From Areca catechu (Eukaryota; Streptophyta; Magnoliopsida; Arecales; Arecaceae), in NCBI GenBank assembly GCA_021397845.1, contig CM038044.1, positions 84,267,942 through 84,331,941 of the forward strand: a DNA stretch of 64,000 nt. The letters run 5' to 3'. The notes below the pieces were generated by a model. It worked only from the letters and a program-made list of their open reading frames with translations, was not told the origin of the DNA and searched no databases. Both the position numbers and the translations under genes were made by a program. Within the stretch, counting starts at the first letter, position 1; each line of letters opens with the position of its first letter. Of the stretch, positions 43,519-54,520 are shown piece after piece.

Positions 43519-44181
43519 TATCTAAAAGAGAACAAGACCTATCAGTATATGAATCATTTTAAACATCCTAAAGACATGGATTTTAGTCTAAAGGTTTCTT
43601 CCACTAGTTTATTCAGACTGGTAGCCTCTATACTCCAATCTGAAGAATAACATTTATCATTTAGCGGGTACTAGGATGCAATAGACTACACATGAGACCG
43701 ACTTTGGCCGGCCAACCCACATGCATCTAAAGGTAGGTACAATACCAATTATTTTTTGAAGCAATTCATAGTATTCATTTTGCCCCAAGGTCCTCACAAT
43801 CGACCTTTGGGCCTCTTATAGAAGGTCTAGGATAGGTCTAACCATCAACGTGATCGAATTCAATGCTTCTAACTAACCCTTGATCAAACTCGACTTTGGT
43901 CGGCCCACCTGTCCACGTGTTAAGATAGTCGCACCGAGCCATCATATGTTGAATGGCAATTCCACTCGCCTGATGACCACCCATTCTTTGGAACTGCTGA
44001 AGATCACCCAACTTATGGACTCATTACCAATACGACTTAATGGGAGGCTAGGACTTAGGCTATCACATAACTTAATCCTTTTCATGGATCTAATAATTTA
44101 AAGGATTTAAATTTTGTGACACATGAAAAGAATGCATGGACCTTGATCAAGAAAACTCTCACTTAATTCTTAGAGGGTTTC
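43519..44181 (-). other. Non-coding flank of copia I (leader or LTR)
   Basis: No coding signal and no clear primer site are visible. It contains two copies of a GC-rich phrase, CGACTTTGGCCGGCC and CGACTTTGGTCGGCC (about 43700 and 43890), as sometimes found in LTRs. It is cut at 44182 by the LTR of D. I cannot place an LTR boundary. Confidence 0.45.
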
Positions 44182-45802
44182 TATTGACTCATGGAATGAT
44201 TTTGATGATAACCAGACATTAGAGCATGCATTTAATTACTGACTATCTTTAAGTATTCTCAAAGTTTTTGTAGAATGTTTTCACTAAACAACCTTCCTTC
44301 CCATAACATTATAGAATGTCAAGTTAATTTTTTGTTGAAATACCGTATAAAGAAAAGCCCATAGAAAAATCAATCATGTATTCATAAAAAGGTCTACTTC
44401 TATGTAGTTTCCTCGTTTAAGTTTCTCAAGATTAGTCTTTGAAGGAGTTGGAAAGTTTTTGAGCTATTTTGAAGTCACTGGAAAAAGTCTGAAAAAAATT
44501 GAACAATTGAGGACCTAAGTCTCAAGAACCAACTCAAGACTGGAGAGCCAACTCGATGTTTGGCATGGCAAGATATTTTTTGGCACGCAAACATTCGAGC
44601 CAACTTGAGTCAGAAGAGCCAACTCGGGCAGAGTTCAATTCTGAAGTTCTAAGAATTCGAGCCGACTTGAGGGTATCCTAGCTAACCCATCCAGAGAAAA
44701 GTTTTCTTAGACAGACAACTGAGCCGACTCGAGTATTGAAGAGCTAACTCTTCTAGAGTGTCGAAAATCTCAGTTCTGAAGAACCGGCCAGGTGAGCTGA
44801 CTCGAAGTAGAAGAGCTGACTCGACCAGAGTGTCATTTTGACCTAACTAAAAATCCAAGTTGACTCGAAGCAGAAGAGCCTACTCGACCAGAGTAAAGTT
44901 TTGACCTTCCTAAGGATCCGAGTCGACTCGAGCTATCCGAGCTAACTCGAATGATAATTTCAGATTAGTAACGGCTAGTTCTAGAACTATTATTTTGAAT
45001 CTAAAATGGTCTCCAACGGTCATATTTCGAATCCCAACAGTCTACAATGGCTATAACCACTTGAAATCAGTTGGAGGGAGTACTTATAAGTGATATGAAC
45101 CTCTTTTGAAGAGGTTAATGAGAAGTGAATGAGAAATTAATGAGATTTTACTGAACATTCAAAAGAACTCACTAGAGAGCATTCAAAGTAAGCACTCAAT
45201 ACTTCACCAACTCTTATCAGAATCTTGAGGTATTCATTGAGGAAGTTATGAAATCATGAGGAGCATTCAATATGCAATCAAGAGGGCTTCTCAAGTTCTG
45301 CAACTACAACCATCCGACAACTTTGGTTTGTCATATTGTTGTTTTATTCTTTTAACTCTTCATTTGAGTTTTACCAAGTATAGCAGGGGCTATAACTTGG
45401 AGTTTGTTAGGTTATTGGTGAGACTTAAAAACCAAGTGTAGTGGGTTGTTAGTGATCCCATTCAAAACTAATTTCGTATTGGGTTTTTGGTTAGCCCGGG
45501 ATAAAACCAAGTTTGGGTTTTGGATTGTGAGACTATGAAAACAATCCGGCTATATTATGAGGGTGAATATAGTGAAAATTCCAAGTAGTATCTTGGATTG
45601 TGGACGTAGGAGCGAGGTTGCTCCAAACTACTATAAAATTTGCTATGTTTATGATTGTGTTTCCTGTTCTTACTTGCTTCCACAGTAGTTAATTTAATTC
45701 ACAGCACATACCCACACCAAGAACTTAAAAAGGAGCTCATACTTGTAATAAATTTTAAAATATCCAATTTAGCCCCCTCTTAGGTTAGCCACCTAGGCAA
45801 TA
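44182..45802 (+). repeat. 5' LTR of SIRE-type copia D
   Basis: This is 1621 bp, aligned to E by its start (TATTGACTC for TGTTGACTC, then TTTTGATGATAA) and end (CACCTAGGCAATA for GGGCAACA). The ends and the adjacent primer site (TTATATTAGAGC) are mutated, so this copy is old. Confidence 0.85.
44515..44945 (+). repeat. GAGCCGACTCGAG-type motif array in the D LTR
   Basis: About fourteen copies of GAGCCRACTYGAG and variants (GAGCTGACTCGA, GAGTCGACTCGAG) occur at 15-60-base spacing. The same word occurs again at 50888-50930, after pol. Confidence 0.82.
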
Positions 45803-45850
45803 ATTTATATTAGAGCAGTGTCTCTGAATTTTAATTAGAGTAAAGATCTT

Positions 45851-47653
45851 ATGGAAAATCCTATGAGTACTTTTTTGGTCGAAGGCCAATCCACAAATAG
45901 ACCTCCACTGTTCACAGGCACTAACTATACTTGTTGGAAAGCCAGAATCAAAATATATATTCAAGCTGTGGACTTTCAATTATGGAAAGTCATTCTTAAG
46001 GGACCTCAAATACCCATGATAAAAGTTGATGGCATGGATGTCCCAAAACCTGAAGAGAAATGGGATGAACGCGACATGAAAATAGGTAAGCTGAACGCCA
46101 AAGCCATGAACTTGTTATATTATGCTTTGAATGCCAATAAGTTTAATCAAATTTCTACTTGCACATCCGTAAAAGAAATTTGGGTTAAACTCGAGGTAAC
46201 CCATGAAGGAACTTACCAAGTGAAAATCTCAAAGATTAATCTTCTTGTACTTAATTATGAACTGTTCAAGATGGAACCCAATGAGACTACTTTTGCCATG
46301 TTCTCACATTTTACAGATATTATTAACGGTTTAAAGAGTCTTGGCAGGACTTACTCTAATGTAGATCTTGTGCAAAAGATATTGAGATCACTTCCAAATA
46401 AGTGGGACCCAAAAGTAACTGCCATCTAGGAAGCAAAGGATTTGAATACTCTACCATTGGATGAGCTATTAGGATCCCTGATTACTCATGAGCTAGCTAT
46501 GCAACATAGAAGTGGAGATGACCTGAAAAAGTAAAAGTCAATTACCTTCAAAGATACTGCAGAGATGAAAAAACAAGAAAAAATTGTTGATGATAGCCCC
46601 TCCTCCGAAGATGATCTTGAAGATGAGGACATTGCACTTGTATTGAGGAGATTTGGAAAGTTTTTGGGCAAGAAAAAGGGAAGATATTGGAGAAAATTCC
46701 ATAGAAAAGGAGAATACAGCAAGGACAGGGAAAAGGAAAAAAAAAGGATAAAGAGCAATAGCCCATTTACTATGAATGCAAGAAACCTGGGCATTTTAGA
46801 GCAGACTATTTGAATTTGAAGAAAACTATTAAAAAGAAGAAGAAGAAAGCTATGGTTGCAACTTGGAGTGATAGTGATGAGTCCACTTCAAATGAAGATG
46901 AAGAGACCAGCAAAATAATGAACAAATGTTTAATGGATCTTGAAGATGAGGTAATGTCCCTTGATACTCATGAAGAATTTACTTTTGAAGAGCTAAATAA
47001 TGCATTTCATGAATTATTGGCTGAATATAAAAAGGTCAGTTTGAAAATAAAATCTTTGAAAAGTATTAATGATATTTTGATGAAAGAAAAAGAAAAGATT
47101 TTAGAAAAGAATAAGATCTTACAAAAAGAATTGAATACCTTTTCTAAAAAATATACTGCTTTGGAAACTAAAAAGAATGGTTTTGTTGAAAAGAACAAAG
47201 CTTTATATGAAGAAAATATTAGCTTGTAAAAAGAAGTTGAAAAACTTAAACCTTTAATTGAAAAGCTAATATTGAGTTCAAATAAAGTTGAATTGATTTT
47301 AAAAAATCAAAGAGACTTAAGTAATAAAGCTGGAATTGGTTATAATTCTTTGCAAACAAATAGAATTTCAGCAACAATGTTTATACCCTTAAAAGCTTAT
47401 GCATCTAAGTTTTCAAATCAAAGGTCATTTATATCAAATGCTTCTACATCTGCATCTAGAGCTTCAACTTTTGTATCTTTGCAAAATTCAAGAATTATTT
47501 ATTATGCTTGCAATGGGGTTGGTCATAAGTCATTTCAAAAGAAATGTTAGAAGTAAGATTAGAAAGAATTGGGTTCCTAAAGGAATCACTTCTACTGACC
47601 TGCAAGGACCCTTGAAAGCTTGGGTACCTAAAAGAACTTCATGACTATTTTAC
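45851..47653 (+). pseudogene. gag: SIRE-type copia gag (element D)
   Basis: The start at 45851 (MENPMSTFLVEGQSTNRPPL) follows AAAGATCTT, the same context as in E. The first 192 codons hold the capsid (LFTGTNYTCWKARIKIYIQA, MNLLYYALNANKFNQI, DLVQKILRSLPNKWDPKVTA) and end in a TAG where other copies have Gln (AI-stop-EAKDL). Then come a basic segment (KKKGRYWRKFHRKG), a degenerate zinc knuckle (YYECKKPGHF), a Lys/Glu coiled coil (46980-47300) and a second Cys-His stretch (YYACNGVGHKSFQKKC near 47505). Several frameshifts join these. The layout matches that of C. Confidence 0.92.
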
Positions 47654-49305
47654 AGGAATGTCTTGCAGCCTAGAACACAAAGAAAAGATGATATCTGGAT
47701 AGCGGCTACAAGACATATGATGGGTGACAAGGATCAATTCATCAACCTCGAGATGAAGGATGGATGATGGTCACATTTGGTGACAATGGCAAAGAAAAAA
47801 TAATTAGCATCGGTAAGATCAGAATAACCCCTTCTACATTCATTGAAAATGTATTGCTAGTTGACAAATTGAAGTGCAATTTGCTAAGTATTAGTCAATT
47901 ATGTGATAGAGGCTTCAAGGTTGTCTTTGAATCATCTATGTGTACTGTAACTTACTTGATTCTAGCACCAAGCTCATTGGTCATAAACTTGGAAACATAT
48001 ATGTGGTAGATTTGAATGATCTAGTCATGTCTAGTAGTACAAGTTTTGTAGTAATGAATACTAAAACCAAGGAGTCTAGCTTACTTTGGCATAGAAGATT
48101 AGGTCATGCTAGCATATATTCAATTGCTAAGTTAATTTCTAAAGATCTTGTTAGAGGTTTACCTAAATTCAAAGTTGATTTTGAACATATTTTTGATGCT
48201 TGTTAAATAAGTAAACAAATTAAGGAGAGTTTTAAATCGAAAAATATGGTTTTAATTTCTACACCACTTGAGCTACTACACATGGATCTATTTGGACCAA
48301 CTAGGACTACAAGCCAAGGTGGTATGAAATATGGACTCGTGATAGTAGATGATTTTTCAAAATTTACTTGGGTTTTATTTATTATACATAAAGATGAAGC
48401 ATTTAAAGTTTTTTAAAAATTTTACGAAAAAGTTTCAAATAAAAAAAATCTTTTAATTATTTCAATAAGAAGTGATCACTGCACAGAATTTGAAAATCAA
48501 TATTTTGATGATTATTGTACTAAACATGGCATTGATCACAACTTCTTTGCTCCTAGAAAACTACAGCAAAATTGTGTTGTAGAGAGGAAGAATTGGACTT
48601 TGGAAGAGATGGCCCAAACAATGTTATATGAAGGCAATCTTCCAAGTTCTTTTGGGCAGAAGCGGTGAACATTGCTTGCTACATTTTAAATCATGTTTTG
48701 ATAAGACTGATTTTGAAGAAAACCCCTTATGAACTTTGGAATGACAAAAAGCCTAACATTCATTACTTTCATATTTTTTGTTGTAAATTCTTTGTATTAA
48801 ATAATGGAAAGGATAACCTAGGAAAGTTTGATGCTAAATCTGATGAAGCTATTTTTCTTGGTTATTCAATCAATAGCAAAGCTTATAGAATGTTGAATAA
48901 AAGAACATTAATAGTAGAAGAATCTGTTCATGTTCTCTTTGATAAATCTAACCCCTCACCTTCTAGAAATGAAGAGTGTATAAACAATGATGCAGGTACA
49001 CTTGATCAAGCATTGGAAGACATGAGCTTAAAGAAAAAACCAACCAAGAAGGAGAAGAAATGGTAAGTAGAGATCATGGTGATCTATCAAAGGAATGGAT
49101 GTATGTAACTTCACATCCTAGATATTTCATTATTCGTAATCCCTCGCAAGGTGTTAAGACTAGGTCATCACTTAGAGAAGCACATGACAATCTAGCTTTT
49201 GTCTCTCAAATAGAGCCATATAGCGTAGAAGAGGCTGAAAATAATCCCAATTGGATGATGGCCATGTATAAAAAACTTAATCAATTTGAAAGAAATAATA
49301 TATAG
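47654..49305 (+). pseudogene. pol: SIRE-type copia protease and integrase (element D)
   Basis: The protease active site at about 47690 is split by a frameshift: DSG is readable only in a shifted frame before RHMMGDKDQF. The spacer NVLLVDKLKCNLLSISQLCD leads to the integrase zinc region (LLWHRRLGHASIYSIAKL). One zinc-ligand Cys is lost there (HIFDAC for VCDAC). The core keeps all three catalytic acids: MDLFGPTRT, RSDHCTEFEN and VVERKN. Stops occur after KVF and in the AEA-VN region. The C-terminal frame (48665-49066) has KTPYELW and AIFLGYS. Confidence 0.92.
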
Positions 49306-50737
49306 ACCTTAGTAAATAGACCCTCAGACCACCCTGTAAGAGGAACCAAATAGGTTTATAGGAATAAGTTAAATGAACAAGGAAAAGTAGTTAGAAATTA
49401 AGCAAGATTAGTGGCAAAAGATTATGATCAAGAAGAAAGAATAGATTTTGATGAGATCTATGTACCCGTAGCAAGATTAGAAGCCATTAGATTATTACTT
49501 TCATTTGCTTGCTACATGAATTTCAAACTATTTCAAATGGATATAAAAAGTACATTTTTGAATGGTTTTATATCTAAAGAAGTTTTTGTAGAACAATCAC
49601 AAAGTTTTGAAAGTCATACTTTTTCAAATCAAGTTTTTAAACTTAATAAGCATTGTATGGATTGAAACAAGCACCTAGATCCTGGTATAATAGATTAAGC
49701 AAGTCTTACTTGAAAATGATTTTGTTAGAGGTAATGTAGATACAACTTTGTTTATCAAAAAGAAAGAGAATGATATGTTAGTTGTATAGATTTTTGTAGA
49801 TGACATTATTTTTTGTGCAACTATTGAGAATCTTTGTAAAGAATTTGTTGAGTTAATGCAGGATGAATTTGAGATGAGCTTAATGGGTGAATTGACCTAC
49901 TTCCTTGGACTTCAAATTAAGCAAACAAATGAAGGAATTTTTATCAACCAAAGCAAAGTACACCAAGAAGAATATTAAAAAATTTGGTATGGAGTCATCC
50001 AAAGAAATGAGTATACCCATGAGCTCTACATGCAGATTAGACAAAGATGAAGATGGCAACAACATTGATCAAAAACTTTATTGAGGTATGATCGGATAAC
50101 AGTTATACTTAACTACTAGTAGGCTTGTATCTTATTCAGTGTATGCATACGTGCTAGATTCCAATCTAATCCTAAAGAATCATATTTAATTGCTATTAAA
50201 AGAATCATAAAATATTTGAAAGAAACAAGTAATCTTGGTCTATGGTATTCTAAGCAATCTTCATTAAATTTAATTGGCTTTTCTAATGCTGATTATGGTG
50301 GGTGTAAAATTGATAGAAATAGCACTAGTGGTACTTCCCAGTTTCTAGGGTTGAACTTAATTTCATGGCACTATAAGAAATAAAACTTCGTGCACTACCT
50401 ACTGTTGAGGCAGAGTATGTAGCTGTAGGGAGTTGTTGTGAACAAGTGTTATAGATTAAGCAACAACTAGAAGACTATGGTGTTATTCAAACTAAAATTC
50501 CGTATCAAATGTGATAACACAATTGCTATCAATCTTAAAAAAAATCCTATTCAGCATTCAAGAACAAAGCATATTGAAATTAGGCATCACTTTATTAGAG
50601 ATCATGTACAAAATGAAGATATTAAACTTGAATTCATTCCAACTAAAAATCAACTTGTTGACATCTTTACTAAGCCATTAAATGAAGAAAGATTTGAAAT
50701 GATTAGAAGTGAATTAGGTTTGTGTAATCCTTTTTAG
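49306..50737 (+). pseudogene. pol: SIRE-type copia RT and RNase H (element D)
   Basis: RT shows ARLVAKDYDQEERIDFDEIY, FKLFQMDIKSTFLNGFI and, unlike C, an intact metal-binding FVDDIIF near 49795, then DEFEMSLMGELTYFLGLQ. RNase H includes the EAEYVAVGSCCEQVL stretch near 50410 and a clean end frame (50477-50737) with KCDNTIAINLKKNPIQHSRT, KHIEIRHHFIRDHV and DIFTKPLNEERF. At least six stops or frameshifts break it, among them TAG for Trp near 49352. Confidence 0.93.
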
Positions 50738-51093
50738 ATGTTTTGATCTAATTTCTTCTTAAATTAAGAAAAATTATCTAGAAGACCTCCAACATCTATT
50801 TAAGAATAATGACCACCTTATCTAGAGTGCTACTATCCTTAGAAATCTTTTTGGTAGCTTTTTTGATCCTTTTTGAGCATTTTTGCTCGAGCCGACTCGA
50901 GAAGACATGCCTTTGGCCAAGTTGACTCGATTGTCGGGTTAGGAATTTTTATATAAAACCCATAAGACTGAACTAGGGCTTATATTCACTGTTGAATCTT
51001 AGCCAAACCTCCAGAAACCCTTTCAAAAGCTTAGGAACAACTCTCCCTTCCCATTTTCCTTGAGTTTCAACCTCTTTCCCTCTTTGATTTCTA
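50738..51093 (+). other. Spacer between pol and the third ORF of D
   Basis: It is non-coding. It contains CGAGCCGACTCGAG (about 50887-50901) and AAGTTGACTCGATTG, the same words as in the LTR array. Confidence 0.6.
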
Positions 51094-52885
51094 AATGGCT
51101 CCAAAAAGGGCAGTGAGGAAATGCTCTCAGGCCGTCAACTTTAGTGCTCAAAGTGAAAGAAGAAGCAAAGAAGAGAAGAAGAAGAGTCAGCTCGAAGGCA
51201 GCAAGAAGAAGAAATGGAAAATGAGTCATTTTCAACCCCAAGGCAGGTAATTTCAATGGCTAATCGACCTATCACTAGTGGTAGAAGGATAGTGTTCTTA
51301 TTTTTGGATGAATTAAGAGTAAGGATAGGGGAATGGATTGAAAACCATGGTTGGACCTTTTTCTATTTATTAGACACCCCTATCTACCCAAATTTGGTGA
51401 AAGCATTCTTTGAGAATCTTACCCTAGGGGAGTACCACATTAAATCAACAGTAAAATGGGTAAGACTAATTGTAGATGAGGAAAGCTAAGCAACATTTTG
51501 CAAATGCCAAATGCGGGTGTGAATCACTTGGTACTAAAGAACAAGCAAAAAGCTTTGAGGCTAATTTTGTAAAGATCATATGTGGACACAGTTTAGAATA
51601 TGCAAGCAAATAAGCTCTTATTGGAAATGAGATTGTTGTACAATATTATCAGTCATATTTTCTTACCTAGGACTAGTCGCTTTGACTGGGTAAGTGAACG
51701 GGACATAGTGTTCATGAGATACTTGATTGAGGGGGAGGCCCTCAATCTACCGTACATCATGCTAGTACATATGAGAGAGGCAGCCAGAAAGGTAAAGGCT
51801 TGCTTGCCATATAGAATGGTCTTCACAATGCTATTTCAGGAGGCTGGATTAGACTTAACTGGAGAGGATGGCTGACCATTACACCACATGGATACCTCTT
51901 TGGCAAAATCTCTTCAAAGGATGGGTTACCATCTAGTAGAAGGAGTTTGGTCAAAAAGGATATCTAGATAGAAGGTTGCTACCTCTTCGGATGATGACGA
52001 GGATAAGGATGATCAGATGGGCATCCAGCTGATGATACTGAGACTACTATAGCCAGAGGAGATGATGGTACACAGGCTGAGACTGATGAGCATGGTCAAA
52101 CATAAAGAGAGCATGACAGTCCAAGGACACCCTCAACAACTTCTATTGGGCATGCTCCTGGACCTTCTACTTCAGCACCATCAGCTTCACAGGCTTTCAT
52201 AGCCCAGCATATTAGACTACTCTCTGAGACCCTGATAAGCTCATTTGCTTTGATGTTTGGTGACCTTCGTCAGATAGCCGACACTAGATTACAGGAGATC
52301 AGGGCACAACTGGCACAGTTGACCAGCAGGGTGGAGGCAGTGGAGAGCAGACCGCACCTGTAGGAGGACATTCATTCTATTATTAGAGACCTGCATGCGG
52401 ACTTGGGTAGACTGAGAGGAGCTGCTGATACTTTCAGTGCTCAACAGGTAGCTGAGATGCATTGCATCCAGAAGGGAGTCGAAGAACTATAGAATGAGTT
52501 ATGGACAGTTTAGATCTTCTTATCCAAATTGTCATCTATCGTCGAGGCATTCGGAGCATCATCCTCCAGGCAGCAACCAGCACACTCACCTTCTCCACCA
52601 GCTCAGGCACCACCATTTGTACCACCAGGATTATTTGATCCCACACCTATCTCTTCATAACCTTCTTTACCAGCTCTAGCAGAACCTAGTGTGCCACCTT
52701 CTAATGTTAAAATAGAGCCAACACCCACTAGAGCTAAACCTAAATCTAGGGCTAAAGTAAAAACTAAAGCTTATAAGGCCCCTACCAGGACTAGAAATAG
52801 TGATCTTATATTTAAACCTATGAAAACTAAGACCTCCTTAGTTGTTTTAGAAATTGGATCTTCCTCTAGTGAGGAAGAAGACTAG
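51094..52885 (+). pseudogene. Third (env-like) ORF of SIRE-type copia D
   Basis: This ORF lies downstream of pol, the position of the so-called env-like ORF of SIRE elements. It starts MAPKRAVRKCSQAVNF with a Lys/Glu-rich N-terminus. After a frameshift comes a domain typical of putative plant transposon proteins: ENHGWTFFYLLDTPIYPNLV, LTLGEYHIKSTVKWVR, LPRTSRFDWVSERDIVFMRY, EALNLPYIMLVHMREAARK. Then follow a heptad region (LRQIADTRLQEIRAQLAQLT, coiled coil), a Pro-rich stretch and a basic tail (RAKPKSRAKVKTKAYK) ending in an acidic SSSSEEED. No signal peptide or transmembrane segment is evident, so a role as envelope is not supported by sequence. Stops and frameshifts occur at about 51235, 51487, 51873, 52362 and 52490. 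Confidence 0.8.
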
Positions 52886-53240
52886 TTTGTATCTTTGTGT
52901 TATTTCTTTCTGATGCATCTTTTGGATGTATTGCTTTCTGAACTATTGTACTTTTCTTCAAAATAATGAAATACTTTCTTTTGCAAATCTTTGTGTACTT
53001 TGATGATGAGCTTTCTTATTGTTATATCTTATTGCTTCTTTGAATGATCTCAATGTTTAATCTCTTTAATTAACCAAATAAGGAGGAGAAACTCCTCACC
53101 AGAGTGTTAATGAAGAATTTCAATTTTTAAAAAAAATATGAGAAAGTGAAATTATGTTATCAATGTTCTCATTCTATTTAAAAAGATAATGTAATTTGCT
53201 TCTAACCACCTTTTTGACTAATGACAAAAAGGGGGAGTAA
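52886..53240 (+). other. 3' untranslated region and polypurine tract of D
   Basis: It is non-coding and ends in AAAAAGGGGGAG (53226-53237), the usual plus-strand primer of SIRE-type elements. The expected 3' LTR (TGTTGACTC start) does not follow, so the LTR has been lost. Confidence 0.75.
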
Positions 53241-54520
53241 TTATATGTGCATCAAAAACTTGCAAAATCTTTTGGCAAAGCACCAGGACTTTGGGCCTAT
53301 AATGATCATCCAAACTATTAGATCCATTATTACCCAACATGATGGGTGGCTATGAATTGGTTATCTCTATAACTTTGTCATTTTAAAGACCTAATATTTT
53401 AGAGAATTTTATTAAATGATTAAGAAGATAGAAGAATACATGAATCAATTAGTCAACAATCATCCTATTGACTTGACCAAGCCTGTGATAAGGATTGAAG
53501 ACCAATTAGTCCAAGGGTACCTATATCAGTCAAGTTGATCAACATTACTAGCATTGGTTTACTCAAATGAATAAGTTGTTTGATTAAAATTTGATTAACC
53601 ACATTGGCCAGACAAGTGAGATCGATAGGAGGGTTGCACTATTAACCTCTTTCCTTAGACACCAATAAATTGACCAAGTAAGAGGTAGTCCCAATTAATA
53701 ACCATGATCAAATGCAAAACTTATCTTAGACACCAATTGGTTCATCAGATTTGATTAGACTAACCTAATGACTCAAATCCAACTCTTGAGCTAAAATCAG
53801 GTCCATTTAATATAACATGGACTTGATCAAGCTATCATTATAGAATTGGTCTGGAGAATTCTTGACCTAATCCTAATCAACTTTTGATTAGGTTATATCA
53901 ATTTCTCTATTGGATCCATATTATTTAAAATTTTATCGCTTGGTATAACCTGATTAATTGACCTTATTCAAGCTAACCCATAACCTAAGGTTTATGAACT
54001 GATATTAGATCTTTAATTCATAATTCTAGACCTAATCATTAATATCTTAATTGATTTTACTAAATTTAGATCTAAACAATTTAAATATATCTCAAACAAA
54101 TTAAATAATTTTAGATCTACACTATATGATATAGTTATAATACTAAGATTTATATTATGATTTATATTATGATTTATATTCTAAACATTAAATAAAATTA
54201 TATTCAATTAATTTCAGATCATAAATAATAAATTAATTAAGAATTAAAATGATAAAAAATAGATCTAAACATTGTAATAATCTTAACAAAAATCTTTTCA
54301 TCTTACTTGTTCATTGGATAAGATCACAATGGCACCCCTACATGCCTTAGGATATCCTATGGAATGAAAAGAGAGGGCATTTAAATCCTACTTTTTTCTT
54401 ATGACTAGATGGCCATGGTGATTAAATCAATCAAAAGTAGTTACCTAAATTTGAAACATATCAAATATTTATAAAGTTATATTAGAAATCATGTCGTGCA
54501 ACCTATTACTCTGATACTAC
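53241..54520. other. AT-rich non-coding stretch
   Basis: I see no open frame, repeat unit or LTR boundary here. At its right end, CTCTGATACTA (54516 region) resembles a diverged minus-strand tRNA-Met primer site, so the stretch may be the decayed leader of element J-left. Confidence 0.4.

Noticed and set aside
53300..53400. Weak similarity between 53310 and 44090 (ATTAGATCCAT words) as evidence that the I LTR resumes after D
   Set aside because: The match is short and in the wrong orientation for a continuation.
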